The position numbers and the translations under genes were made by a program. A stretch of 64,000 nt of DNA from positions 16,871,261-16,935,260 of the forward strand of contig NC_003074.8 in NCBI RefSeq assembly GCF_000001735.4, written 5' to 3'. This DNA comes from Arabidopsis thaliana. Its lineage: Eukaryota > Streptophyta > Magnoliopsida > Brassicales > Brassicaceae. The notes below the pieces were generated by a model. That model worked only from the letters and a program-made list of their open reading frames with translations. It made no database searches and was not told the origin of the DNA. Positions 24,978-35,940 of the stretch are shown in pieces; position 1 is the stretch's first letter; each line of letters opens with the position of its first letter.

Positions 24978-25929
24978 ATGGGAAGCTTTCTCTTCCTCAT
25001 CGTAGTCATCTTCCTCTTCTCTTCATCCGTTAACGCTTGTGATCGATGTCTTCACCGTTCTAAAGCAGCTTATTTCTCCTCTGCCTCTGCTCTCTCTTGT
25101 AAACATTTTAACTACTTCTTTTTTAACTATCTGTATGTTTCTTTTCTCATGTCTTGTTTATGTGTTTTTTGCAGCTGGAGCTTGTGCTTATGGCTCTATG
25201 GCTACGAGTTTCTTCGCCGGACATATCGCTGCAGCTATCCCTTCTATCTACAAAGACGGTGCTGGCTGTGGAGCTTGCTTTCAAGTCAGATGCAAGAACC
25301 CTAAGCTGTGTAGCACTAAAGGAACCATTGTGATGATCACAGACTTAAACAAGAGTAACCAAACCGATCTTGTCCTTAGTAGCAGAGCTTTTAGAGCTAT
25401 GGCTAAACCTATTGTTGGTGCTGACAAAGACCTTCTCAAACAAGGCATTGTCGACATCGAATACCAAAGGTTCGATTCTCAAAACACCTAAACTCTTTGG
25501 TTTTCTTAATCACACGATATTAACTTGGTCATCAAAAAAAAAAACAGAGTTCCTTGCGATTACGGCAACAAGAACATGAACGTGAGAGTAGAAGAAGCAA
25601 GCAAGAAACCAAACTACTTAGAGATAAAGCTTTTATACCAAGGAGGTCAAACAGAAGTAGTATCCATCGACATTGCTCAAGTCGGTTCATCGCCAAATTG
25701 GGGTTACATGACAAGAAGCCACGGAGCTGTTTGGGTAACTGACAAAGTACCCACCGGAGCTATCCAGTTCAGGTTCGTAGTAACCGGTGGATACGACGGT
25801 AAAATGATTTGGTCACAGAGTGTTCTTCCATCCAATTGGGAAGCTGGGAAAATTTACGACGCCGGTGTTCAAATCACTGACATTGCTCAAGAAGGTTGTG
25901 ATCCTTGCGATGCTCACATCTGGAACTAA
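24978..25929 (+). CDS. EXLA1: Expansin-like A1
   Basis: Three exons, 24978-25098, 25175-25469 and 25548-25929, give 265 residues. Signal peptide [20 protein letters not shown], then [20 protein letters not shown], the [15 protein letters not shown] region, [18 protein letters not shown] and the C-terminal domain ending [11 protein letters not shown]. The Cys pattern of the first domain is kept and the HFD motif of alpha-expansins is absent. It is two residues longer than EXLA3, from a Pro-Asn insertion (SSPNWGY versus SSQWSY) and an extra Ala near the end. Its promoter and leader are shared with EXLA3 by duplication, so overlapping regulation is likely. AT3G45970. Confidence 0.95.
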
Positions 25930-26231
25930 GTTATTTAGTGGCACACAAACAAACATCTTTCATAGGTTTATATATAATGTGTGACAGAGGTTATTAATGA
26001 ACATAGTTAAAGAATGCTTAATCTAATGATTCTCATGATTCTACATTGATTAAACAAGAGAACAACATTGAGCCATTAACAACCAGAACTTTTGATTCGA
26101 AGACAGATTCATAAGATTACTTTACAACGGAGAATGATAATTAAAGCTTAATAAAACGAAAGAGAAATCCTAACACAAGTTATGACAACATCAGAATCAA
26201 ATTCAGAGTATACAAACCCTAATTTACTAAT

Positions 26232-26684
26232 TCAAGAGCTTGTGAATTTGGTAACAGCCTTGGTTCCTTCAGAAACAGCGTGTTTAGCGAGCTCACCAGG
26301 AAGAACGAGTCTAACAGCAGTCTGAATCTCCCGAGAAGTAATCGTCGGCTTCTTGTTATACCTAGCGAGCTTTGAAGATTCCGATGCCAATTTCTCGAAG
26401 ATGTCGTTGATGAAACTGTTCATAATACCCATAGCCTTGCTTGAAATACCAATATCTGGATGAACTTGTTTCAGAACCTTGAAGATGTAGATCTTGTAAG
26501 TTTCCACACTCTTCTTCTTCATCTTCTTCTTCTTATCGCCGCCGGCCCCGGCTTCCTTCGGGAGTTTCTTGCCGGCTTTTGGTTTCTTCTCCGCCGGAGC
26601 TTTCTCGGCTTTTGATTTCTCCTCTACTGGTTTCTCGGCGGCTGGTTTCTTCTCCGCGGGCTTCTTCTCTGCTCTCGGCGCCAT
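26232..26684 (-). CDS. HTB9: Histone H2B (HTB9)
   Basis: An intronless 150-residue ORF. The plant-type long N-terminal tail is Lys/Ala/Pro-rich ([15 protein letters not shown] repeats), then the histone fold from about [19 protein letters not shown] to the end. The C-terminal helix holds [12 protein letters not shown]; the second Lys of that motif (about residue 146 counting Met) is the site homologous to ubiquitinated human H2B K120. It pairs with H2A in the nucleosome. A type I hexamer-octamer element and a TATA box lie upstream. AT3G45980. HTB4 at 42.4 kb is a close paralog on the same strand. Confidence 0.97.
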   Translation of the reverse strand: MAPRAEKKPAEKKPAAEKPVEEKSKAEKAPAEKKPKAGKKLPKEAGAGGDKKKKMKKKSVETYKIYIFKVLKQVHPDIGISSKAMGIMNSFINDIFEKLASESSKLARYNKKPTITSREIQTAVRLVLPGELAKHAVSEGTKAVTKFTSS

Positions 26685-27040
26685 TGTTTTGACTTTTGTT
26701 TTACTTTTCTGGGTGAAGAAGAAGAAGCACAGATCTGAGTGATTTTGATATCTAATTTGATGAAGACGAGTTTTGATTTTATAGTAGTTAGAATAATTGA
26801 TATGATTGGTTATTAGATGTTGACGAGGATCGATGAGATGGGAGATCGCAACCGTTGAAATTGTTTTTAATCGACGGTTTATAAACTTATGAAGCGGGAT
26901 CGATGACGTGTCAATATTGGTTTATGTTTTAGCGCGGTGTTAAAATCTCCGTTCCCGCTCCACTGTATTGTAAATGGGCTTTTATTGGGCTTAAAATTTT
27001 AATATCAGCCTGATCCAAAGCAGATCTGATTAATGTGGTC
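26685..27040 (-). promoter_or_regulatory. HTB9 promoter with type I histone element
   Basis: On the minus strand 26911-26894 reads ACACGTCATCGATCCCGC, matching the plant histone type I element (hexamer ACGTCA joined to reversed octamer GATCCGCG) with one change. A second octamer-like GATCCTCG lies at about 26830-26823. A TATA box (CTACTATAAAATC) lies near 26785-26773. Further upstream (26945-27040) the sequence is similar to both orphan units at 34.5 and 35.2 kb. Confidence 0.7.
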
Positions 27041-27762
27041 TATACAATTATGAAAAAACTAACTAAACATATCTGTGAAGAAACAGAGTATAGAATATAT
27101 ATACTAGTAGGCTTGCACTAACAGTTTAACACAATATATTTTGCTGTAAAACTGAACCTGATTACAACTTACAAGCTGATTTAAAATGAATTTGTTGACT
27201 AATAATATGAGACAGCTAAAATATAAAGAATTTGTTGTATTTGCATAAACAAGAAGTAAAAAAATTGTGCTTGGCTATATTGAGCAATATGTGTTAATAC
27301 TCCAGTTTATGGTTCAAATTATCTTCAGTGGAGAGTAGTAAAATCTAGAAACTAGCTACATTAGGCTACTATATATGCATGATGTATGACTATTGACTAG
27401 AACATATATATTTAATCATGGGAACAATATATAATCCACAACATTGTATATCAATAATTTAGTTTTTTGGTGTGTTTTAGCATGGCATTAAAAGTTAATC
27501 CAAATCTTTTTTTCAGGTATTTTAAATGGAATGTTTTTCACATAAATGAAAAACTCTATCTACCTTTTCACATAAGTGAAAACTGAAAACACAATCAACA
27601 GCCGCAAAACATCGAAAGGAAAAAATCTTATAAACAACCATAGCATGACCATCACACCCAAAAAATTTAACATAAACATATCTATATCGATTCAAATATC
27701 TTTAGTTTGAAAAAATGCGAATTGGAAAAAGAAAAATCAAACCTTGTTAATTGCAAACACAA
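27041..27762. other. AT-rich spacer
   Basis: No gene, RNA or clear repeat is seen. A short duplicated phrase (TTTTCACATAA.TGAAAA) occurs twice near 27535-27580. Confidence 0.4.
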
Positions 27763-28185
27763 TCATAGTAACTGCAAACGAGACTCTTCGCTAAGCCCTA
27801 AATTCAAATTTTCATCTCCATATCCATTTTCTACATTGATGCTAGCTAGATACGCTTTTACGGGCAGTAAAGAAAGATCATTGTAATAATCAGAGCTACA
27901 AAGGCTATCATAACTGATAGACATAAATAAATCCCCATAATCCAAACATGGTGGTCACCAAGAACACAAAAGATAAGAAACCAAATAACATAACCATCTC
28001 TTGACAAACCTTAGAGTATGAACCAAACATAAAGGCAGATATAAAGCCGCCATGACATAAATACATGCCAACATGCATGCTAAATTACCCATCATAACAA
28101 GAAACATTAAAAACAATTGTTCATGAAAAATTTCCGCAAATTTCTGAAAATGAGTTTCTTCGGTATGAGTTTGGAAGTACATCCC
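27763..28185 (-). pseudogene. Possible decayed membrane-protein fragment
   Basis: Minus-strand reading gives a very hydrophobic run (FHEQLFLMFLVMMGNLACM then IYVMAALYLPLCL) and, in a shifted frame, VMLFGFLSFVFLVTTMFGL. The latter resembles VMFYGFLTLVFFVMNMYGF translated from 29187-29105 on the same strand, so two relics of one unknown family may lie 1 kb apart. No family is recognised and no intact ORF is supported. Confidence 0.25.
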
Positions 28186-28680
28186 GATAGCTTCATCGTT
28201 TTAAGAGGGTAGATTAGGAGGTTTTGGAGATGAATGAATAAGATGTTTGTCGAGAAATCAGAAATCGGGAAAGTGATGTAGTGTTACCTTATATCGGACT
28301 TTTAAATGATTTAATAACTTTGTTGTTTGTCTTTTGAGATGATATAATCTTAATGAGATTAGCTTCTAATAAATCTTATCATCTACGATGATGTATAACT
28401 ATAACATGAGTGGTTTGCTTCATTTTAATTTAGTTTTGGTATTGATTATTAATGCTGTGACTTTTTCTCATTTTATCTGGTATTCGATCATCAAATTAAC
28501 AAATATGAAATAGAAATCAAACTTAGTTAATTGCAAGTATATATATCACTAATTATAAATCCTGCCCGAAACTAAAACGATCGACCTCTAGTTACATCAA
28601 CACCATAATCCAAATCTCCATCAAACCCCTGCTTCTTCTTCTTCATCTAAGCTTGATGTGTTTTTACTCTCTAGCAAGAT

Positions 28681-28909
28681 TGTTGGATAGTTCTAAGTTA
28701 TTTGAGGAGAAAGTAATCTCTTTCTAGAAGATGCTAGAAGAGATAGAAAATAGAAAAATACAAATAATGTCAAGTTAGTTAAGATTTATAAGTTTTTCTT
28801 TTTATAATAGAATTTGCTAAATTTATATAAATAAGAGGCTATGGAAAGTTGTTCTCTAAGACCTAAGAGATTAGAATAAGAGGTTTAGGAGAGTTTTTCC
28901 ATAAGACCT

Positions 28910-28944
<35 letters not shown>

Positions 28945-29016
28945 GTTTTGAGTAGTTTCTAAATCAATAAAGAAAATGTGTTCTTTAATCTATTTTTGCT
29001 CTAGTTTAGTCGAACA
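28681..29016 (+). mobile_element. Probable solo LTR (Copia-like), about 336 bp
   Basis: It opens TGTTGGATAG and ends about GTTTAGTCGAACA, a TG...CA frame. It contains a TATA-like TTTATATAAATAAG near 28821 and a polyadenylation-like AATCAATAAAGAAA near 28965, the order expected in an LTR (promoter, leader, signal). A (GA)n run lies between them. No internal region follows. The 5-bp flanks do not match, so the right border is uncertain. Old fossil. Confidence 0.4.
28912..28940. repeat. (GA)n microsatellite
   Basis: About 14 GA units inside the LTR-like segment. Confidence 0.9.
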
Positions 29017-29880
29017 TGTGGCTGAATTACTTTCTGAATCATTTAGCGACTAAGTCAGGATAAGGCGATCTTGATTTGAAAGACTTAAAAGAGGGATCAT
29101 AACCAAAACACAAACAAATCCCAAGAAGAACCCGTACATGTTCATCACAAAGAAGACCAAAGTCAAGAAACCATAAAACATTTACATCTCTTCGCAGATA
29201 ATGTGTGGTGAACTATTAGCTCTCATGACTCTGTAGTAATAAATATAGATGATGTAAGACATGAAATACGTGTAGGAGCCATCACAGTAGCTAATGCTTC
29301 CATTATATAACGGAATCTTAGATCAGATATCTCAACGGTATTGTTGACGCACACTAACATTTAGTTCTCATAGATTAAAACATATCAAGACATACAATAA
29401 TACCAAATACTGTAGAATAAATTAAATTTAAGGTGTTAAAAGTTTTCATAATAGTCAAAGGAAACATATTACTCGAGAAAACAAGTTTATTCAAGTCTCT
29501 TGCAAGGGTTTTATTTCTTAGTTGATGCGGCGTCTGATAGCATCAAGACTTATATCGGTTAGATCAGTTGCGTGAAACTCCACTTGAATTCCATCTAGTT
29601 CTCTCTTGAACCTATCCTTAGTGCTCGAGTAAATCATCTTCTTTCTCATCTTGGCAGTGGATGGAGACCTTATAGCACAAAAACAAACACATTGATGATA
29701 ATAAAAGCAACAAATCACGGAAATGAGTTAACAAAAAGAATAGAGTAAATTATTTTACCACGCGATGAAGCAAATCTTTCTCTCCCCTGGGACGAATTCG
29801 ATATCCAAAATGGCATATCGGCATTCATCAGCTGGAAGACTGTTTGCAAACTCCTCATATGATTGTTCACGTTCGCCATG

Positions 29881-32762
29881 CACTACAAAAAAGGGCCATT
29901 TTATATCATTTATTTTGAATATTTGTATTACTTATAATTGATGTAAAAGAATTTTACATCACTTAAATAAATGACTTATATATTGTTGATGCAAATAATT
30001 GACATCAGTTAATTAATGACCGATGTTAAGATATAAAATATTTACATCAATTATTCTAACTGATATGAATATGTGTCAATTGAAAAAAAATGATGTTAAA
30101 TTTTACATCTATTTATTTAAGTGATGTTAGTATTAGTGTCAATTAAGAGAATTGATTTCAATTATTTACATCACTTAATAGTAATTGATGTTAATATTTG
30201 TGTTAAATATTTTTCAATAAACGATGGTTAAAAGAAACTACAAAATTTATAACAGAATTATTATCTTAAATATTTTCGTTTTGTTTTTAAATAATTTTAT
30301 ATAGCAAAATCGTTTTCAATATCTACTAAATCTTTTCTATTTTTTTTACAAATAATTATACCAGAACGTCAATTACAAAAGACAAAAACATGAATTTAAC
30401 GCAGTTAATAAATTCATTAGAGATTTTACACATACAAAAAAAAAACAAAAAAAAAGTGATATGAACTTAATTAATTCAAGATCTAGGTATGATTTCTTCA
30501 AGAACACACATCTTGTTTCTTGTCCAAGCTTTTTCCTTTCCATTGTTTTGGTGACATTGTTTCTTCACTGTGGAGATTTTCTGAGTATGAAAACCAATAA
30601 ATAGAAAATCAGAGTCATGGGTGAGAAAATGAAAAATACAAAATAATAAAAATAAGAACAGAAAAACAATTCTTCGTCGTCTTGGAAAGGTTTAGAAGAT
30701 GAACATATAAGGATCAACATGATTTTGTGTTGGAGAAGTACATGTATAACTCATATTCATCGGAGTTGTATGATTGACATCCTTTTAAGAATTCTGTGAA
30801 AATTGATGTTTCTGGAGAATTTTTAAGGAAGAGTTTTATGGAACTTCTGATTTTATATACAATAATTTTGGGAATACTACAAGTTTTATTTGAGTAGATA
30901 CAGAGAGATCGTGGGTTGGTTGGGGTAGTGGAAATGAATTTTCGATTTTTAACAAAACAGTTTTTTATACATAATCGAAAAACAATTAAAAATGAGAATT
31001 TAGAGAATAAGAAAAGAAAAAACAGATTTTTAGCAATTTAAAATATAGAACACAATCTTGATTCCAAAACAATCTATATATACATTTTTGCAGCCATTTT
31101 AGCAAATAAATCATGTACTTGGACTTATTTACGATCTAATGTCATTAGCATTAAAAAAATTTCCAAAATAATTAATTTTACTTTAAATTTTTGATTTAAA
31201 TAGTCAATCACATTATCAATCAAATTTAATCCCAACAAACTTCAAATCAATCCCTTAAAATTAGCATAGACATTTGTTAACAATATTTTAAAACAAATTT
31301 TTTTGTTAAATAAATATTATTCTTACTAAACGTTTTTTGTTTAAATAAATAAATTTTGTATTTGAACTTATTTACAATATCATGTCACTAACATTAATTA
31401 TTTATTAAAGAAAATATTTAATTAAAGATTTAAATCTTCTAAATCCTTGCTTTTAGAGTTATTATGTCATTACCTTATAAACAAAAATATTAATTTTTTA
31501 AATATTATTATTTATATATTTAAAATCTATAAAACATTATTAATATTTAAACTTATAAAAAGTTTGATATATCACAATTTTTTAACATCATTATATAATA
31601 TATAGAGTTTAAAAAAATCTTAATTTTTTCCGTCATATTTTATGATTCAAAATTTTAAAAATGAACATATATTAACCAATTGGCAAACAATGTGTGGGTT
31701 CAATGTCTCGCATCGACAAAAATATTTAGACAATGATTTATAAACATATCATAAATAAGATCAACATTAATATAAATAAATGATTTTTTTACGGGACGAG
31801 TTTGGCAGGACGTTACTTAATAACAATTGTAAGCTATAAAATAAAAATATATTATAAATAGATTCAATTTGCAAAAAAAAAAATATACTAACTTAAAAAA
31901 GATAAATTGTCCCCGCGGTTTACCGTGGGTTAAAATCTAATATATCTACGTTTGTGAATATAATAAACAAACAAACAAAAAAATTATGGATGAGATTTGT
32001 GATATATTGTTTTTTTTTAACGTATATTGTTTTAAAACAAAAATATTTGTGCAACTTTCAAAACATGCTATTTTAAAATACAACAGTTTTAAAAACAATT
32101 CACATAGATTAAGATAAAATTTGGAAAAAAGATTAAGATCAGTTAAGATTGAGTGACATAAAATGGACTACGTGTTTTTTTATTTTGATTATATGTAAGT
32201 TAATTAGCATTATTTTATTATTGATACTAATTTTGTATCATTTATTTAATTGATATTTTAATTTGTATCGTTTTGTAAGTGATGCTAATAATAAATTAAT
32301 AAATACAACGATTATCTATTGATGTAAATATATAGGTTTGTATCAACATCTTAAAATGATCCAAATCAAAATCAATATATATTTCTATCAATTTATCAAA
32401 TTGATGCTAAACTATTTAATTAAAACATCAGCTATTATAACTGATTCTAAATCATCAATATTTGTCTCATTTATACATAAGTGATTTAAAATAATATCAC
32501 TTAATTTTATGATACAATTTAAGTTCTTAGCATCACTTTCTATTGATCTATATTTTGTATCATTTTTAAAAATGATGTTAATAAAAATAAGGGAATACAT
32601 CGGTTATCTTAATTGATGTAAATACATATTTTTGTATCTATTTTCTGAAGTGATGCAAACTAATACAAATTTGTATCAATTTGATTAAACTGACACTAAA
32701 CAAACTAATTAACAAATCACTTATTAGAATTGATGTTGAATTATTAAACTTTTTTTGTAGTG
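29881..32762. mobile_element. Non-autonomous CACTA (En/Spm-like) element, 2882 bp
   Basis: Termini are CACTACAAAAAAGGG and, inverted, CACTACAAAAAAAGT, the CACTA hallmark. The flanks are ATG on both sides (29878-29880 and 32763-32765), the 3-bp target duplication of this superfamily. Several hundred bases inside each end are packed with short repeats of GATGTAAAT, GATGTTA and ACATCA, like CACTA subterminal repeats that bind transposase. No transposase ORF is visible. The interior contains a Helitron-type end at 31940. It lies in exon 2 of the ADF-like gene. Well-kept termini suggest it is young relative to the gene duplication. Confidence 0.9.
31073..31940 (+). mobile_element. Helitron nested in the CACTA element
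   Basis: The 3' end is clear: a hairpin CCCGCGG-TTTA-CCGTGGG at about 31911-31929, then TTAAAATCTAA ending in CTAA, followed by T, as expected for A^T insertion. A 5' start TCTATATATACATTTTTGC after an A at 31072 is plausible but less certain. There is no rep/helicase coding, so it would be a non-autonomous ATREP-type element. Confidence 0.5.
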
Positions 32763-32894
32763 ATGTTTCTCTACAATCACTTGCATGTTGTCCTCAATCT
32801 TGTAGACTATGGAACGGAATGTTCGTCTCTCCTTCAGTTCCAAGAATGTTAGCTTGCAGTCATCATGCAAAACCATTTCCGGTGCTACGTAAGC

Positions 32895-33677
32895 CTGTTA
32901 TTGTATCGATACACACAACATCACATTTTTTTGGAGAAAAAGCTCAAAACAGAATTGGATATTTAATTTTATCATCTCTATAGAATTGTTAACATCACAT
33001 GTATGAGAAGCTAATAAACGTAGCTTCCACGACATTTTATAAAGATCATCTATATTACAACAATTTAGACTTCATTAGGAAACGACCAAGTACCACATAA
33101 ATCGACCAATGGATCGATTGCCATTGACCAAAACATTCAACGATCAAACACATGAAATACATCTCTAGATCTAACGAGACAAAAGCGTAATCAAAAGGGA
33201 TATAGTCCCAAACAAAACCAAGTAAGGGAAAAAAGCAAGCTAACTTAAAACTGAGACCGAGAAAATAGTTTCAGCTATAACTTAAAACTGAATATAGCTG
33301 AATCAAACCGATATTGGCGCATAAATTTTCTGGTGAAATGAAGAAGACGAAAAAACGATGGAGTATGAATATGACTTTGTTTTTCTTATCCGTTTCTTCT
33401 TTTTTAAAAGTTATTTATAGGGTATCCCAATAATTTTTGTATGGAAATTTGTTTCATTTGTTTATTTGTTTCTTTATATTTGGTTATTATCATTAATATA
33501 TGGATAAGAATAATCAATTATAATAAAGTATTTTTTTTTTGATTAAATAAAAGTTTAAGAAAATATTTATCTCAGATTATTTCCCACTTTTCTCATTTAC
33601 TCATGTTAAAAAAAATATAAGATATTGTCCTACAAAGAATGAAAATGTCATTAGTTAAGTGATAAATTCATGGATAA
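32895..33677. other. Former intron 1, leader and promoter of the split ADF gene
   Basis: Much of this aligns by eye with ADF2 intron 1 and promoter (for example CTGGTGAAATGAAGAAGA at 33330 versus 37592). It supports duplication of a full gene with regulatory DNA. No other feature. Confidence 0.6.
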
Positions 33678-34395
33678 GAGCATCTCTATTTGTGGGTTCT
33701 CTATGAGATACCCTCATTAAAGATAAATCAAAGATAAAAAGAAATTAACTTTTAAATCAAAATAGCTTAGAAAAGTTTCTCATTTGAGAAACTTTGGGAA
33801 ACCCTCTAGAGACATTTTCTCTCATACACTTGTCACTCTAAGATTGATTAACAAATTATTCTAAAAATTAATTACTCTATGATTTATAATATCAACTAAA
33901 TAGTTTATAGGTTACTATTTTTTTTACAATTATTAAAATAAAATAATATATATATATATATATATCAAGCTCCATTATAAAAATGTTAAAATAAATATTA
34001 ATATTATTTTGATTGATATTAATTGAGGTTAATATACATATAAATTGCTATTTTTGGTTGATACAATACTATAATATTAGAGTAAAGATGAGATTTTATT
34101 AACTTAAAGAAATATTTTTGTTAACATTTAGTATTTTGATAAATAATGTGTTATTTATTGTCATTATTTACAAAATATCTATTTTAATTAAAATATATTT
34201 GATAAAATAATGTGTAATTTTAGTCATATTTTTTTAACAAAATATCAAATATAATTAAAATATAACTAAGATGTAAAATTATATATTAACTTTTTGAGTA
34301 TCTCACTAATGAAGGTAAAATTTTATGATGAGTTTATCTGAATCAAAACAATAAAAAATAGTATTATAGGGATGAGATAACCTATGAAGATGCTC
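33678..34395. mobile_element. PIF/Harbinger-like MITE, 718 bp
   Basis: Ends GAGCATCTCTATTTGTGGGTT and, inverted, GAGCATCTTCATAGGTTATC form imperfect terminal repeats of the Arabidopsis GAGCATCTCC type. The left flank is TAA; the right flank AAG does not match cleanly. The interior is AT-rich and non-coding with a (TA)n run at about 33950. A shorter relative with clean TTA flanks is at 52550-52778. Confidence 0.5.
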
Positions 34396-34987
34396 AAGTT
34401 TAGAGAATGTGTTTATAACCAAGGATTTTAAATGATGTTTATTTTTTTATTTTTTTTTTGGGTATCAGTATATGTTAAGTGTGAATCAAAATCTCCATTA
34501 CAGCTACCACTATATTCTAAATGGACTTTTATTAGGCTCGTCTGTTTTTAAACTCGACCGATCCGAGCGGATTAGATGTGGCACATTTGTAAGAGTGTTG
34601 TACGGAATAGAATGATATTAATTTGATGTTTTTAAATAGAATGATATTAATCTATTTGATGATTAGATATCCATACTATATGTTTTGAGTCTTAAATCAT
34701 GCATCTCCTTTAGATAGCCTAATGTTCTAGATTAATATCATTCTATTTCTACGATTCAGAGAAGCAACACTAAACTCAAGTGGCACCAAAGATAACACAA
34801 GGAGGAAAATATGAAAATGAAAAATTGAAGAACAAAGAAGAAAAAGAAGAAGATATATAAAAATAAAGCACTGAAAAAAAAACCCTAATCGCGATCATTA
34901 GCTAAGAGTGTAGAGACATCTTAGCTGTTGATTAGTTTTATTATCAAAGGTCTATACAAAATACATATCCACATCAGAATGTATAAG

Positions 34988-35006
34988 TGCAGGATCAATG
35001 ACGTGT
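34988..35006 (-). promoter_or_regulatory. Orphan histone type I-like element, copy 1
   Basis: On the minus strand it reads ACACGTCATTGATCCTGCA, the hexamer ACGTCA joined to a GATCC octamer core, nearly the same as the HTB9 element. Reading on (toward lower coordinates) there is AATCGCGATTAGGG and a TATA-like TTTTTATATATC, but no histone coding region. Confidence 0.55.
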
Positions 35007-35707
35007 CGCTGGTGTTGACCTTACTTGACCCGGTCCAGCTAAGAATATTGAGTAATTGAGATTCTGTCTGATTTGACCCCGTTTAGCAGTTTAGTTGATT
35101 CTCCTAATATTTGTGTTTGGTTTAAGTTAGTGAATTGAACCGGATTGGCTAATATATCAAGCTAAATTTCCGCCATTAATTTAGCGTCACATGTTTTATC
35201 AAGCTATTTTTTTTTTTTGGGTATCAGTATATGTTAAGTGTGAATCAAAATCTCCATTACGGCCACCACTATATTCTAAATGGGCTTTTATTAGGTTCGT
35301 TTGCTTTTAAACTCGACCGATTCGAGCAGATCAGATGTGGTCCATTTGTAAGAGTGTTGTACGGAATAATCTATTTGATGATTAGATATCCATACTATAT
35401 GTTTTGAGTCTTAAATCATGCATCTCGTTTAGGTAGCCTAAGTTCTAGATTAATATCATTCTATTTCTACAATTGAGAGAAGCAACACTAAACTCAAGTG
35501 GCACCAAACATAACCCAAGGAGGAAACGATGGAAATGAAAAATTGAAGAACATAGAAAAAAAAAAAAAGATCTAAAAAAATAAAACACTGAAAAAAGAAA
35601 CCCTAATCGCGATCATTAGCTAAGAGTTTAGAGACATCTTAGTTGTTGATTAGTTTTATTATCTACGGTCTATAAAAAGATACATATCCACGTCCGAATG
35701 TATAAGT

Positions 35708-35725
35708 GCAAGATCAATGACGTGT
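35708..35725 (-). promoter_or_regulatory. Orphan histone type I-like element, copy 2
   Basis: The minus strand reads ACACGTCATTGATCTTGC, one base different from copy 1 in the octamer core (GATCT). It sits at the same place in the second unit. Confidence 0.5.
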
Positions 35726-35940
35726 TATTGGTGTTGACCTTACTTGACCCGGTTCAGTTAAGAATATTGAGTAGTTGGGATTCTGTCTGATTTGATCCCG
35801 TTTAACAGTTTAGCTAGTTCCCCTAATATTTGTGTTTCGATTTAAGTTAGTGAATTGAACCGGATTGGCTAATATATCAAGCTAAATTTCCGTCATTAAT
35901 TTCGCTGCAAACGTTTTATCAAGCTATTTTTTGTTTTTTT

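Larger units (their letters stand above)
20379..25929. repeat. Segmental tandem duplication: tRNA-Val + EXLA
   Basis: Two units in the same order and orientation: unit 1 tRNA 20379, conserved upstream block, EXLA3 21566-22529; unit 2 tRNA 22903, the same block, EXLA1 24978-25929. Exon sizes match (121, 295, then 376 and 382 bp). Unit 2 is longer because of extra AT-rich DNA at 23.9-24.6 kb. Confidence 0.75.
29518..33295 (-). pseudogene. ADF-like gene split by a CACTA transposon
   Basis: Exon 3 (29668-29518) reads [20 protein letters not shown] and on to AIRRRIN. Exon 2 is in two pieces: 32894-32763 ([20 protein letters not shown]... VIVEKH) and 29877-29759 ([18 protein letters not shown]... 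CFIAW), separated by a 2.9-kb element with a 3-bp target duplication. Taking the target once, exon 2 keeps the frame into exon 3, so the coding region was open when hit, though it differs from ADF2 in losing four residues in AENCQKSK. The separate first exon, which in ADF1/2 is only the ATG plus a GT donor, aligns here with AATATAGCTG near 33293, so the start codon and donor are gone. The 3' UTR and promoter regions also match ADF2, showing a segmental duplication. Likely AT3G45990. Confidence 0.88.
34441..35940. repeat. Tandem pair of ~750-bp units resembling histone promoter DNA
   Basis: Copy 1 starts about 34461 (GGTATCAGTATATGTTAAGT) and copy 2 about 35220, a 759-bp step; copy 2 runs to about 35940. 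Copies are roughly 90% alike, and copy 1 carries an extra ~40 bp near 34607-34650. Each holds AAAATCTCCATTAC..CCAC and TTTTATTAG, similar to the HTB9 upstream region at 26943-26990, and one type I-like element. No histone ORF is present in either. Confidence 0.7.

Noticed and set aside
32412-32983. ORFs at the right end of the CACTA element and across its border
   Set aside because: They come from subterminal repeats or cross the junction into the interrupted ADF exon; not genes.
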